Shown here in pieces: positions 1-6,101 of a stretch of 7,835 nucleotides of DNA. The first letter of the stretch is position 1, and every line of letters begins with the position of its first letter. Source of the DNA: Chloroflexota bacterium (GTDB taxonomy: Bacteria; Chloroflexota; Dehalococcoidia; SM23-28-2; RBG-16-64-32); the NCBI GenBank assembly GCA_005880075.1, contig VBJT01000080.1, positions 1 through 7,835 on the forward strand. Direction: 5' to 3'. Both the position numbers and the translations under genes were made by a program. A model generated the notes under the pieces. It worked only from the letters and a program-made list of their open reading frames with translations, had not been told where the DNA came from and did no database searches.

Positions 1-50
1 GCCCGATGGAACGAGCGAAGGTCTTCAAGATTTACCCTGCCAAAACCGAA

Positions 51-79
51 ACTTCTCGTTCGCGCAAGTGTTGTATAAT
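51..79 (+). promoter_or_regulatory. Candidate promoter of dnaG-rpoD
   Basis: A perfect consensus -10 box, TATAAT, lies at 74-79. The hexamer at -35 spacing (51-56, ACTTCT) is poor, so the promoter may depend on an activator or on other upstream contacts. Transcription would begin near 86, giving dnaG a leader of about 105 nt. The leader contains a modest hairpin, CAGAGA at 90-95 pairing with TCTCTG at 109-114. The -10 box is seen directly; its use is inference. Confidence 0.6.
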
Positions 80-191
80 GTGGGTGTACCAGAGAGAGAC
101 CGACATTTTCTCTGCTGACCGTCCCGAGCCCGTCTGCTTGCCCCACAACCAGTCCTAAGGCCATGTTCGTATCAGCCCGAGAGTCGTATGT

Positions 192-2120
192 ATGAACGAG
201 GTTGAGGAAGTAAAGGCCCGCCTAGACATCGTGGACGTCATCAGCCAATATGTGACATTGCAAAAGGCCGGGCGGTCCTTCAAGGCACCTTGCCCCTTTC
301 ACAACGAACGGACTCCCTCATTCATAGTGACGCCGGAGAGGCAGAGCTGGCACTGCTTCGGCGCCTGCGGGACGGGCGGCGACGTGATCACATTCGTGAT
401 GAAAAAGGAGGCGATAGAGTTTTCGGAAGCGTTAAAGATGCTGGCAGAGCGGGTCGGCGTCAAGTTGCAGGGACGGCGCGAATTCAGCCAGGAACAAAGG
501 CGACGCGAGCGGCTGCTCGCGGCGAATGAGGCCGCAGGCGATTGGTTCGGCGAGCTCCTCGTGAACGACAAAGCGGGCGCGCAGGCCCGGGAATATCTCG
601 AGCGGCGCCAGATTGATAGTGCTGCCGCCAAAGACTTCGGATTGGGATACAGTCCAGCCGCCTGGGATGGTCTGCGTAATCACCTTCGTGGAATCGGTTT
701 TGAAGATGAGGAGTTGCTCCGGGTCGGCCTCCTCCTGCAGGGCGATTCGGGGTTACACGACCGGTTCCGAGGACGCCTCATGTTCCCAATCCGCGACGAA
801 AGGGGACGTACTGCTGGTTTCGGCGCCCGTTCCCTGGAGAATCGCGACGCTAGTGGTGCAAAATACATCAACACGGCGCAGTCGCCGGTCTTCGACAAGA
901 GTGGCCTGCTCTACGCCCTTCACCGAGCGACCGGCGGAATCCGGCGCGAGGGGCGAGCCGTAATCGTTGAGGGTTACATGGACGCTATCGCGGCGCACCA
1001 GCATGGTTTCGACAACGTCGTCGCTTCGATGGGAACGGCGCTGACAGAGAGGCAAGTGAGGCTGCTGCGACGCACCACTGGCGAAATCGTCCTTGCGCTT
1101 GACGCGGATGCGGCTGGCAGAGAGGCCGCGACTCGCGGCCACGACGTCGTCCGTGGAGCGCTAAGCGAGAGCCGGTCCTCGTTGCCGGTAGTGACCTGGC
1201 GCGGCCTGACCGGCTACCAGCAGACGGTCGACGTGGAGCTCAAGGTGGCCGTATTGCCTGATGGACGCGACCCTGATGACGTCATTCGAGCGTCGCCTGA
1301 GGATTGGCGAAGTCTGGTAAACGGCGCAGTTCCGGTGCTGGACTTTCGCCTGGAGTCGCTTGCCGCGGCCCACGACCTGTCGACCCCTGCGGGACGCTCG
1401 CGGCTGGCACACGACTTCCTTCCGATACTGTCGGTCGTGACCGACCCTGTTGTTCGGGCGCAGTACCTTCAGCGCCTGGGCAGGTTAACTGCCACCGCGG
1501 AGCGTGAACTCAGTACAATGCTGGCGATAGGGACTCCTCGGCCCAACGCCTCGAAACGAATGATGCCGCAGCCTCAAGTGCCTCAAACGAAGGGCGACAA
1601 CCGCGAAGAGTTCTTGCTCGCTCTGCTGTTGCAGTTTCCTGCTCTCCGCGAGGATTCATTGGGCACGCCCAAGGAGCTTCTGCGGAACAGCGAGAACCGG
1701 GCGATACTGGAGGCGTGGAAGGGGATAGCCGCAGAGCCGCATGGAACATCGTATATAGAAGGCGTAAAGAACGCCCTTCCCATGGAACTGTGGCCACACC
1801 TCGAGCGTCTAACGTTGCGGAAGATGCCCGACTTCGATATCAAACAAGCCCGCGCGGCTTTGATGGACTGCGTTCAGCGTTTGCTCCGGCGAGGGCTGGA
1901 GGCGGAAAAACAAGTCACCAGCGCGCTGTTCGCGGAGCGTGAGGCGGAAGTCGGCGCTTCGTTGCTGGCTGAAGCGGCATCGGGCGCAACGCTCGAGAGT
2001 GACAAAGAGCTATTGGAGGTCCTGGATCTCCAGGCGCAGGATATGAGAACAGGACTGAGGTTGCATGGGAGAGAAGAATATGACGGCTCTGAGGCCGTTC
2101 AAACGGGAGACCATGGTTAG
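192..2120 (+). CDS. dnaG: DNA primase DnaG
   Basis: DnaG makes the short RNA primers that start leading- and lagging-strand DNA synthesis and works with the replicative helicase DnaB at the fork. The 642-residue protein has the family's domain order. The N-terminal CHC2 zinc-binding domain has C34, H37, C55 and C59, with the motifs CPFHNERTPSF and HCFGACGTGGD. The catalytic TOPRIM core has the glutamate E260 in VEGYMD and the acidic pair D304/D306 in LDADAAGREA. PDGRDPDDVI follows at 356-365, and a less conserved helical C-terminal region (from about residue 470) corresponds to the helicase-binding domain. The last zinc pair is spaced CX3C rather than the CX2C of E. coli, and the stretch between the TOPRIM core and PDGRDPDD is about a dozen residues longer than in E. 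coli. The start at 192 gives the expected N-terminus (MNEVEEVKARLDIVDVISQY), with only a weak GAGAG ribosome site at 179-183. The stop lies inside rpoD. Confidence 0.97.
   Translation: MNEVEEVKARLDIVDVISQYVTLQKAGRSFKAPCPFHNERTPSFIVTPERQSWHCFGACGTGGDVITFVMKKEAIEFSEALKMLAERVGVKLQGRREFSQEQRRRERLLAANEAAGDWFGELLVNDKAGAQAREYLERRQIDSAAAKDFGLGYSPAAWDGLRNHLRGIGFEDEELLRVGLLLQGDSGLHDRFRGRLMFPIRDERGRTAGFGARSLENRDASGAKYINTAQSPVFDKSGLLYALHRATGGIRREGRAVIVEGYMDAIAAHQHGFDNVVASMGTALTERQVRLLRRTTGEIVLALDADAAGREAATRGHDVVRGALSESRSSLPVVTWRGLTGYQQTVDVELKVAVLPDGRDPDDVIRASPEDWRSLVNGAVPVLDFRLESLAAAHDLSTPAGRSRLAHDFLPILSVVTDPVVRAQYLQRLGRLTATAERELSTMLAIGTPRPNASKRMMPQPQVPQTKGDNREEFLLALLLQFPALREDSLGTPKELLRNSENRAILEAWKGIAAEPHGTSYIEGVKNALPMELWPHLERLTLRKMPDFDIKQARAALMDCVQRLLRRGLEAEKQVTSALFAEREAEVGASLLAEAASGATLESDKELLEVLDLQAQDMRTGLRLHGREEYDGSEAVQTGDHG
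2067..2072 (+). promoter_or_regulatory. Ribosome binding site of rpoD, inside dnaG
   Basis: GGGAGA at 2067-2072 sits 7 nt before the ATG at 2080. It favours that start over the in-frame ATG at 2065, which has no comparable site. The next in-frame ATG, at 2113, has GGGAGA only 2 nt upstream, which is too close. The site lies within the last codons of dnaG, so ribosomes finishing dnaG pass over it and translation of the two genes is probably coupled. Confidence 0.6.
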
Positions 2121-3675
2121 ACAATACGGCGAAGACCCTCATCTTTTGGAGCGCAGGCAGCGTCGGAGTCAACTCGCGGACGACCTGCTCGAAGATATCG
2201 TCGACGACTCCGAGATCGAGGACACGGCCGACGAGCCCGCTGAGGCTTCGCTTGAAGGGCAGCCGGCGATCGCCGAGGACGAGGACGCTAGGCCCGTTAC
2301 GCGGGTCGGTACCCGCTCACCTATTGAGATGGAAGAGTGGGGCGAGGCACCGGACAAACTGGACGAGGTGGAGCCTGAAATCGGCGATATCGAGCTTGAA
2401 GAAGGTATCGATGACCCGGTCCGCATGTATCTGCGCGAAATCGGAAAGGTCAGCCTGCTCACGGCAGATGACGAAAAGAAACTTGCGCGCTCCATGGAGG
2501 AAAGCGACTACATCCACCGCATTGAGCAAGCGCACTTCGAGAAGTTCGGGCGGAATGCCCGCGCGGTCGATGTCCTCGTGGGCCTTGTGCAGGAGCTGCA
2601 CGAGTTGCAGAGGGCGATCAGCACCGTGACAAAGGAGCTCGGCGTGGGCAAGCTTAAGGTAGCTGAGCTAATCGTCAACGAAGAGTTCCGCAAGATCGTC
2701 GACGGCGAGGTGAACGTTGAGATGGCGGAGAAGCTGGCGAGCACTCTCAAGATCGAGGAGCCGGAAGCGGAACGCCTTCAGGTGCGGATCTCGATAGTCA
2801 CCCACATCCTCACGCCGGCAATGGTCTCGTGGGCCACGCAGGCGATGGGCGGGGACGGACGCTTGCCGGCGCCTCCCGAGGACCTCGCCGACAAGCTGCT
2901 TCCGAACGAGGAGAAGGCCCGCGCGCACTTCCAGCGCTTGAAGGACGAGGGTTTCCGCGCGGAGAAGCGGCTTACCGAGGCCAACCTGCGGCTCGTCGTT
3001 AGCGTCGCCAAAAAATACATCGGTCGCGGTATGTCGCTCCTGGACCTTATTCAGGAGGGAAACATCGGCCTAATTCGCGCGGTCGAGAAGTTCGATTACC
3101 GCAAGGGCTTCAAGTTCAGCACGTACGGAACTTGGTGGATTCGCCAGGCGATCACTCGCGCCATAGCCGACCAGGCTCGTACGATCCGCATTCCGGTGCA
3201 CATGGTCGAGACAATCAACAAGCTCGTCCGCATAAGCCGGCGGCTCGTGCAGGAGTACGGCCGGGAGCCGTCAAGCGACGAGATCGGCCGGGGCATGGAG
3301 ATTCAGTCTGACAAGGTCCGCGAGATCATCAAGGTCTCGCAGGAGCCGGTCTCGCTGGAGACGCCAATCGGCGAGGAGGAAGACTCTCACCTTGGAGACT
3401 TCATCGAGGACCAGGGAACGATGGCGCCCGCGGAGGCTGCATCGCACCAGCTTCTGAAGGAGCAGGTGCAGGAGGTTGTCGCATCTCTGACGCCTCGCGA
3501 GCAGAAGGTGCTCATCTTGCGCTTCGGGCTCGAAGACGGCCGCAGCCGCACGCTGGAAGAGGTCGGTCGCGAGTTCGATGTCACGCGCGAGCGCATTCGC
3601 CAGATCGAGGCCAAGGCGTTGCGTAAGCTGCGGCACCCGAGCCGCAGCAAGAAGCTCAAGGACTACCTGGAGTAG
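2080..3675 (+). CDS. rpoD: Primary RNA polymerase sigma factor (sigma-70, RpoD/SigA)
   Basis: This is the housekeeping sigma factor that directs RNA polymerase to -35/-10 promoters. From the ATG at 2080 it has 531 residues. Residues of about 35-111 are strikingly acidic and take the place of region 1.1. Region 1.2 begins at DPVRMYLREIG (112 onward). A non-conserved region of about 130 residues follows. Region 2 runs from about 294, with EANLRLVVSVAKKYIGRG, LLDLIQEGNIGLIRAVEKFD and KFSTYGTWWIRQAITRAIAD; it carries the DNA-melting aromatics Y349, W352 and W353. Region 3 follows (RIPVHMVETINKL). Region 4.2 has the helix-turn-helix TLEEVGREFDVTRERIRQIE at 491-510, before the conserved LRKLRHP. 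Position 350 is Gly where most primary sigmas have Ala (TYATWWIRQA). The gene overlaps dnaG by about 41 nt in the +1 frame, so the two are co-transcribed. It ends 12 nt from a convergent gene, with no strong terminator visible. Confidence 0.97.
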   Translation: MTALRPFKRETMVRQYGEDPHLLERRQRRSQLADDLLEDIVDDSEIEDTADEPAEASLEGQPAIAEDEDARPVTRVGTRSPIEMEEWGEAPDKLDEVEPEIGDIELEEGIDDPVRMYLREIGKVSLLTADDEKKLARSMEESDYIHRIEQAHFEKFGRNARAVDVLVGLVQELHELQRAISTVTKELGVGKLKVAELIVNEEFRKIVDGEVNVEMAEKLASTLKIEEPEAERLQVRISIVTHILTPAMVSWATQAMGGDGRLPAPPEDLADKLLPNEEKARAHFQRLKDEGFRAEKRLTEANLRLVVSVAKKYIGRGMSLLDLIQEGNIGLIRAVEKFDYRKGFKFSTYGTWWIRQAITRAIADQARTIRIPVHMVETINKLVRISRRLVQEYGREPSSDEIGRGMEIQSDKVREIIKVSQEPVSLETPIGEEEDSHLGDFIEDQGTMAPAEAASHQLLKEQVQEVVASLTPREQKVLILRFGLEDGRSRTLEEVGREFDVTRERIRQIEAKALRKLRHPSRSKKLKDYLE

Positions 3676-3687
3676 ACCGGCGCGGCG

Positions 3688-4113
3688 TTAGTCCGGATCG
3701 GCGAACGCCCGCACATACGGGACGTCCTTCGACTTCTCGTAAGGCAGCGAATCCCAGAACTTGACCCCCATCTCTTGCTTTGTCGAGGCGAGGGCGTAGA
3801 TCCGCTTGGCCCCTCGCGCCCGCAGGCGTTTTTCGATCTCTTCGGCGAGAGCGCGGGCCAGGCCGCGACGGCGAAAGTGAGGGTGCACGGCCAGCCGATA
3901 GATGTGCCCCCGCCAGTTGTCCCAGCCGCCGAGGATGGACCCAATCAATCGCCCTTCGTGCTCGGCAACAAGGAAGAGATCGGCTGCCTGCTCCGTTAGC
4001 ATGCGCAGGTGCTCCGGCGTATCAGTAACGGACGGACCCGAGCCGGTCAGCTTCCACAGTTGGAGAAGCGCCTCGGCTTCCTCCGCCCGCGCCTCGCGGA
4101 TGTTGAACTGCAT
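3688..4113 (-). CDS. GNAT family N-acetyltransferase
   Basis: A 141-residue protein of the GCN5-related acetyltransferase fold, which moves the acetyl group of acetyl-CoA onto an amine. The signature acetyl-CoA segment is clear: IYRLAVHPHFRRRGLARAL at about 71-89, where the strand is followed by the R-R-x-G-x-A pyrophosphate loop and its helix. The late motif KFWDSLPYEKSKDVPYVRAF matches the usual FY..LGY region, with Pro where Gly is common. The substrate cannot be told from sequence; single-domain proteins of this size include RimI/YpeA-like protein acetylases and antibiotic- or metabolite-modifying enzymes. I chose the ATG at 4113 because the fold starts there (MQFNIREARAEEAEALLQLW); a longer open frame reaches 4242 but would run into the divergent fmdB-like gene. 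No Shine-Dalgarno site is seen, and a TACAAT box at 4127-4122 lies so close that the message could be leaderless. Confidence 0.88.
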   Translation of the reverse strand: MQFNIREARAEEAEALLQLWKLTGSGPSVTDTPEHLRMLTEQAADLFLVAEHEGRLIGSILGGWDNWRGHIYRLAVHPHFRRRGLARALAEEIEKRLRARGAKRIYALASTKQEMGVKFWDSLPYEKSKDVPYVRAFADPD

Positions 4114-4121
4114 GGCTTGGA

Positions 4122-4127
4122 ATTGTA
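4122..4127 (-). promoter_or_regulatory. Candidate -10 box for a leaderless GNAT transcript
   Basis: On the minus strand TACAAT (5 of 6 matches to TATAAT) ends 8 nt before the ATG at 4113, so transcription would start at or within a few bases of the start codon. The -35 region is poor. There is no ribosome site between this box and the ATG, which fits a leaderless message. A weak call. Confidence 0.35.
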
Positions 4128-4133
4128 CGGCAA

Positions 4134-4163
4134 TTGACGTCGCCGGCGTAGCCGCCCTAGCAT
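4134..4163 (+). promoter_or_regulatory. Candidate promoter of the FmdB-like gene
   Basis: TTGACG at 4134-4139 (5 of 6 matches to the -35 consensus) and TAGCAT at 4158-4163 (4 of 6) are separated by 18 nt. The predicted start near 4170 leaves a leader of only about 12 nt before the ATG at 4182. It lies in the 68-bp divergent gap and would overlap the upstream control region of the opposing GNAT gene. Confidence 0.5.
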
Positions 4164-4181
4164 CGTTATGGGACGAACTCG

Positions 4182-4409
4182 ATGCCTCTCTATGAATACT
4201 TCTGCGAAGAATGCAATATACGCTTCCAGCGCCTGCGTCCACTGAGCGCGCTGGATGATCCCGCCGCCTGTCCTGAGGGCCACTCGGCTGGGCGGCGACT
4301 GATCTCGCTCTTTTCGGCAGTCAGCAAAGACTCAGCTGGCGAATCAAATCTAATCGGCGGCGGCTGCGGCTGCGGCGGCTGTGCTAACTGCGCCTGCGGC
4401 TCGTATTAA
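4182..4409 (+). CDS. FmdB-type zinc-ribbon protein
   Basis: A 75-residue protein of the FmdB/CxxC_CxxC putative regulatory family. The family signature is at the N-terminus: MPLYEYFCEECNIRFQRL, with C8 and C11 as the first zinc knuckle. C30 and H34 (CPEGH) form the second, so the site looks like Cys3His rather than the more common Cys4. The C-terminal tail is rich in Gly and Cys, with cysteines at 62, 64, 67, 70 and 72 in the last 14 residues, a pattern seen in many family members. The family was named from a formamidase operon regulator; its general function is not established, and zinc or other metal binding is the safe inference. The gene stands alone, divergent from the GNAT gene and converging on the DUF1461 gene with a 10-nt gap. 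Confidence 0.9.
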   Translation: MPLYEYFCEECNIRFQRLRPLSALDDPAACPEGHSAGRRLISLFSAVSKDSAGESNLIGGGCGCGGCANCACGSY

Positions 4410-4419
4410 TCGGCAAGCT

Positions 4420-5202
4420 TCAGTGAAAGTAGTGCCCGGCCCTAGGCGCGGCCGTTGTCGGACGCCGATGATGGGCCGCTCCGGCGGTTGCCAGCCCGGG
4501 CCACAGGACCGGCTTTCGGCGCTCACGGCCCGCCAGCACCAGGTATGTGGCTGTGGCTCCAGCCAGCAACGAAGCTTCCACCAGTGCAGCGAATACGATC
4601 AGCGCCGTAATGTCTCGCCAGAAGGCGTCCGGGAACATCTGAATCAGATGGTCCCTACTGGGGTCTAGCGCCCAAAAATCATTGCTGAAGGCAAGGACGT
4701 GAAATTGCGTCCATGCTGAATTAAACCCCGAAGCGAACGCTACACCGGCCAGGGCCAGAACCCCGCCTGTCAGAAGCGCTCCCCCGAGCGCGGCGATTGC
4801 CAGAGCCCGTGATCCGGCAAAAACAAGAAGTAACACGGCCAATGTCAGTGCCGAGGCGGCGGCGACCACCTGCACGTTGAAGAGCGTCTGCACTAGGTCC
4901 CGGACGTCGGCCATGTGCGCCGTCTCTTTGGCCGTAAACAGCGGCCCCCTGACGCCGCGGGCGTTCGTGACGTTGACCGCAAGCGGCGCCGGTCCCTGGG
5001 CTGTCAGGTAACGATGGATCTCTTCGTTGGCCCGTAGTAGCTCTGGCTCCGGTATGTTCGAGACCTCGGCGGCGTCGTAATGCTTTACGGAGTAGTCGTA
5101 GACCCGCTGTTCCGAGATGGCGACGCGAATGTTCGTGACGATCAGAGCGATCGGGATCGCCAAAATGAACATGCCTATTAGTCCGGCACGGATTGCCGTC
5201 AA
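4420..5202 (-). CDS. DUF1461 / TIGR01906 membrane protein, Lit-like (putative lipoprotein intramolecular transacylase)
   Basis: About 260 residues with four likely membrane helices: 5-27, 110-130, 134-156 and a last one near 198-222. Between the first two is an extracytoplasmic loop of about 80 residues. The family signature is unmistakable: FHVLAFSNDFW, then LDPSRDHLIQMFPDAFW. The family includes Lit of Gram-positive bacteria, which moves an acyl chain within a diacylated lipoprotein to its N-terminal cysteine and gives lyso-form lipoproteins. Two histidines sit where Lit's essential pair is expected: H96 in ETAHMADVRDL and H168 in FHVLAF. Many family members have no tested function, so activity is inferred. 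I chose the TTG at 5202 because AAGGGAGG (5214-5207) precedes it by 4 nt and the first helix starts at once. A GTG at 5229 adds nine residues but has no ribosome site and would leave a leader of about 8 nt. The gene stands alone under a strong promoter and is divergent from mazG. Confidence 0.82.
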   Translation of the reverse strand: MTAIRAGLIGMFILAIPIALIVTNIRVAISEQRVYDYSVKHYDAAEVSNIPEPELLRANEEIHRYLTAQGPAPLAVNVTNARGVRGPLFTAKETAHMADVRDLVQTLFNVQVVAAASALTLAVLLLVFAGSRALAIAALGGALLTGGVLALAGVAFASGFNSAWTQFHVLAFSNDFWALDPSRDHLIQMFPDAFWRDITALIVFAALVEASLLAGATATYLVLAGRERRKPVLWPGLATAGAAHHRRPTTAAPRAGHYFH

Positions 5203-5206
5203 GCAG

Positions 5207-5214
5207 CCTCCCTT
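5207..5214 (-). promoter_or_regulatory. Ribosome binding site deciding the DUF1461 start
   Basis: AAGGGAGG on the minus strand, 4 nt before the TTG at 5202. It is the strongest Shine-Dalgarno sequence upstream of this gene, and it falls inside the reading frame if the GTG at 5229 is used instead. It therefore supports the shorter protein. Confidence 0.55.
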
Positions 5215-5243
5215 CGGCGTAACCGGCACCTTGTTGGGTTCTC

Positions 5244-5273
5244 ATCGTAGGTAGGGCGTGGTTTCTTTGTCAA
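5244..5273 (-). promoter_or_regulatory. Promoter of the DUF1461 gene
   Basis: On the minus strand a perfect -35 TTGACA (5273-5268) and a -10 TACGAT (5249-5244, 4 of 6) are separated by 18 nt. The predicted start near 5237 gives a leader of about 35 nt to the TTG at 5202, enough to hold its ribosome site. The -35 box overlaps, base for base, the -35 box of the opposing mazG promoter. Confidence 0.65.
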
Positions 5274-5295
5274 CGCTTCGGCATGACTTTATCAT
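5267..5295 (+). promoter_or_regulatory. Promoter of mazG
   Basis: TTGTCA at 5267-5272 (5 of 6) and TATCAT at 5290-5295 (5 of 6) are separated by the optimal 17 nt. The predicted start near 5302 leaves about 24 nt before the ATG at 5326, with a GAGG ribosome site at 5312-5315. It shares the TTGTCAA bases with the divergent promoter on the other strand. Confidence 0.65.
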
Positions 5296-5325
5296 GACCC
5301 TGACGATGTCTGAGGCAGATCACGC

Positions 5326-5610
5326 ATGAAACAGGACAACCAGCCGCCGTCTACTTTCGCCGGCCTGAGGCGCATCATCGCGATCCTTCGCGGGCCGGAC
5401 GGCTGCCCCTGGGACCGCGTCCAGACCCACCAATCGCTGGCGCCTTATCTTCTCGAGGAGACGCACGAAACGCTCGAAGCCCTCGATTCTGGAGATTCAG
5501 AAAAGCTGTGCGAAGAACTCGGTGACCTGCTGTTCGAGGTACTCATTCAGGTGCAGCTCGCTGAAGAAGCGGGTGACTTCAGTATGAGTGACCTACACCC
5601 GAAGCGGTGA
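5326..5610 (+). CDS. mazG: MazG nucleoside triphosphate pyrophosphohydrolase, N-terminal part (gene broken by internal deletion)
   Basis: MazG hydrolyses nucleoside triphosphates to the monophosphate and pyrophosphate, in pool cleaning and control of (p)ppGpp-linked stress. This 94-residue frame holds the first of the two MazG repeats: CPWDRVQTHQSLAPYLLEETHE, with GCPWD at 26-30 and metal-binding acids E44, E45 and E48, then E64 and D67 in EELGDLLFEV. After GDFSMSD (83-89) the homology stops and the frame ends in LHPKR-stop. Intact family members continue here with a segment of roughly 23-25 residues containing the KL.RRHPHVF motif, before TPEAVIEQW. Those last residues are present, but in the frame of the next ORF. 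The junction therefore looks like a deletion of about 64-76 bp (net 1 mod 3) near 5593-5595. The TGA at 5608 overlaps a GTG at 5607, so the second half could still be translated by coupling. The break could be real or an assembly error. Confidence 0.85.
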   Translation: MKQDNQPPSTFAGLRRIIAILRGPDGCPWDRVQTHQSLAPYLLEETHETLEALDSGDSEKLCEELGDLLFEVLIQVQLAEEAGDFSMSDLHPKR

Positions 5611-6038
5611 TCGAGCAGTGGGACGAACTCAAGGCGGATGAGCGCGCGGGCGAGTCAGCGCTGGCGGGCATCCCTACTTCAATTCCCGCCTTGGCGCGGG
5701 CTCAGGCGATTCAGAGACGAGCCGCCCGCGTGGGTTTTGCGTTCGATTCTATCGAGGAGACATGGCGAGCGCTGGATGAGGAGCTCAGGGAGTTGCGAGA
5801 AGCGCATACGTCGGCAGAGAAGCGGGAGGAACTCGGCGACGCGATGTTCGCCCTGGCAAACCTAGCACGCGAGCTGCATATCGATGCCGAGGATGCGCTC
5901 CGCGCAACGTCTCGGCACTTCGCCGGCCGGTTCACAACACTTGAGGAAATAGTCGAGGAAAGGCATCTCGATCTACGCCAGAGCCCTCTCGAACAGAAGC
6001 TGGCTCTCTGGCAAGAAGCAAAAAACCGGCGCGCTTGA
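5607..6038 (+). CDS. mazG: MazG, C-terminal part (separate frame after the deletion)
   Basis: A frame of up to 143 residues holding the second MazG repeat, the domain that carries the main hydrolase activity in E. coli MazG. It opens with IEQWDELKADERAGESALAG and the conserved PTSIPALARAQAIQRRAARVGF. The second acid set follows: E58, E59 and E62 in DEELRE, then E75 and D78 in EELGDAMFALANLAR. It closes with the family's tail (LEQKLALWQEAKNRRA). Reading the same frame a little upstream gives TPEA before the GTG-coded V, as in an intact MazG. This shows that the piece is the rest of one gene and not an independent gene. The GTG at 5607 shares 4 nt with the stop of the upstream frame and has only a weak ribosome site. 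If both halves are made, two complete repeats could still associate, because MazG works as a multimer of such helical bundles; this is speculation. Confidence 0.82.
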   Translation: MIEQWDELKADERAGESALAGIPTSIPALARAQAIQRRAARVGFAFDSIEETWRALDEELRELREAHTSAEKREELGDAMFALANLARELHIDAEDALRATSRHFAGRFTTLEEIVEERHLDLRQSPLEQKLALWQEAKNRRA

Positions 6039-6041
6039 CGT

Positions 6042-6070
6042 TTGTCACCCTTTTCTACCTGTGATATTCT
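6042..6070 (+). promoter_or_regulatory. Promoter of the thioredoxin-fold gene (extended -10)
   Basis: TTGTCA at 6042-6047 and TATTCT at 6065-6070 are 17 nt apart, with a TG at 6062-6063 giving an extended -10 element. The -35 hexamer is identical to the one used for mazG. The promoter lies immediately after the mazG stop at 6038, so the gene can be transcribed on its own. The predicted start near 6077 leaves a 25-nt leader carrying the GGAGG at 6092-6096. Confidence 0.6.
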
Positions 6071-6101
6071 CAGCCCGCCGAGATAGAGATTGGAGGCCGC
6101 G

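Noticed and set aside
6..158. A small plus-strand frame of 50 codons upstream of dnaG
   Set aside because: It spans the consensus -10 box and has no ribosome site or known similarity. It is unlikely to be a gene.
2021..2034. Palindrome CCTGGATCTCCAGG near the end of dnaG
   Set aside because: It lies within coding sequence (VLDLQ), has no linked promoter elements, and is short enough to arise by chance.
2065..2079. An earlier ATG for rpoD
   Set aside because: It is in frame but lacks a ribosome site, while the ATG at 2080 has GGGAGA at good spacing.
3684..3709. GGCGTT/AACGCC stem between rpoD and the GNAT gene, considered as a terminator
   Set aside because: Only 6 bp with a 14-nt loop and no U tract on either strand, and mostly inside the GNAT coding region.
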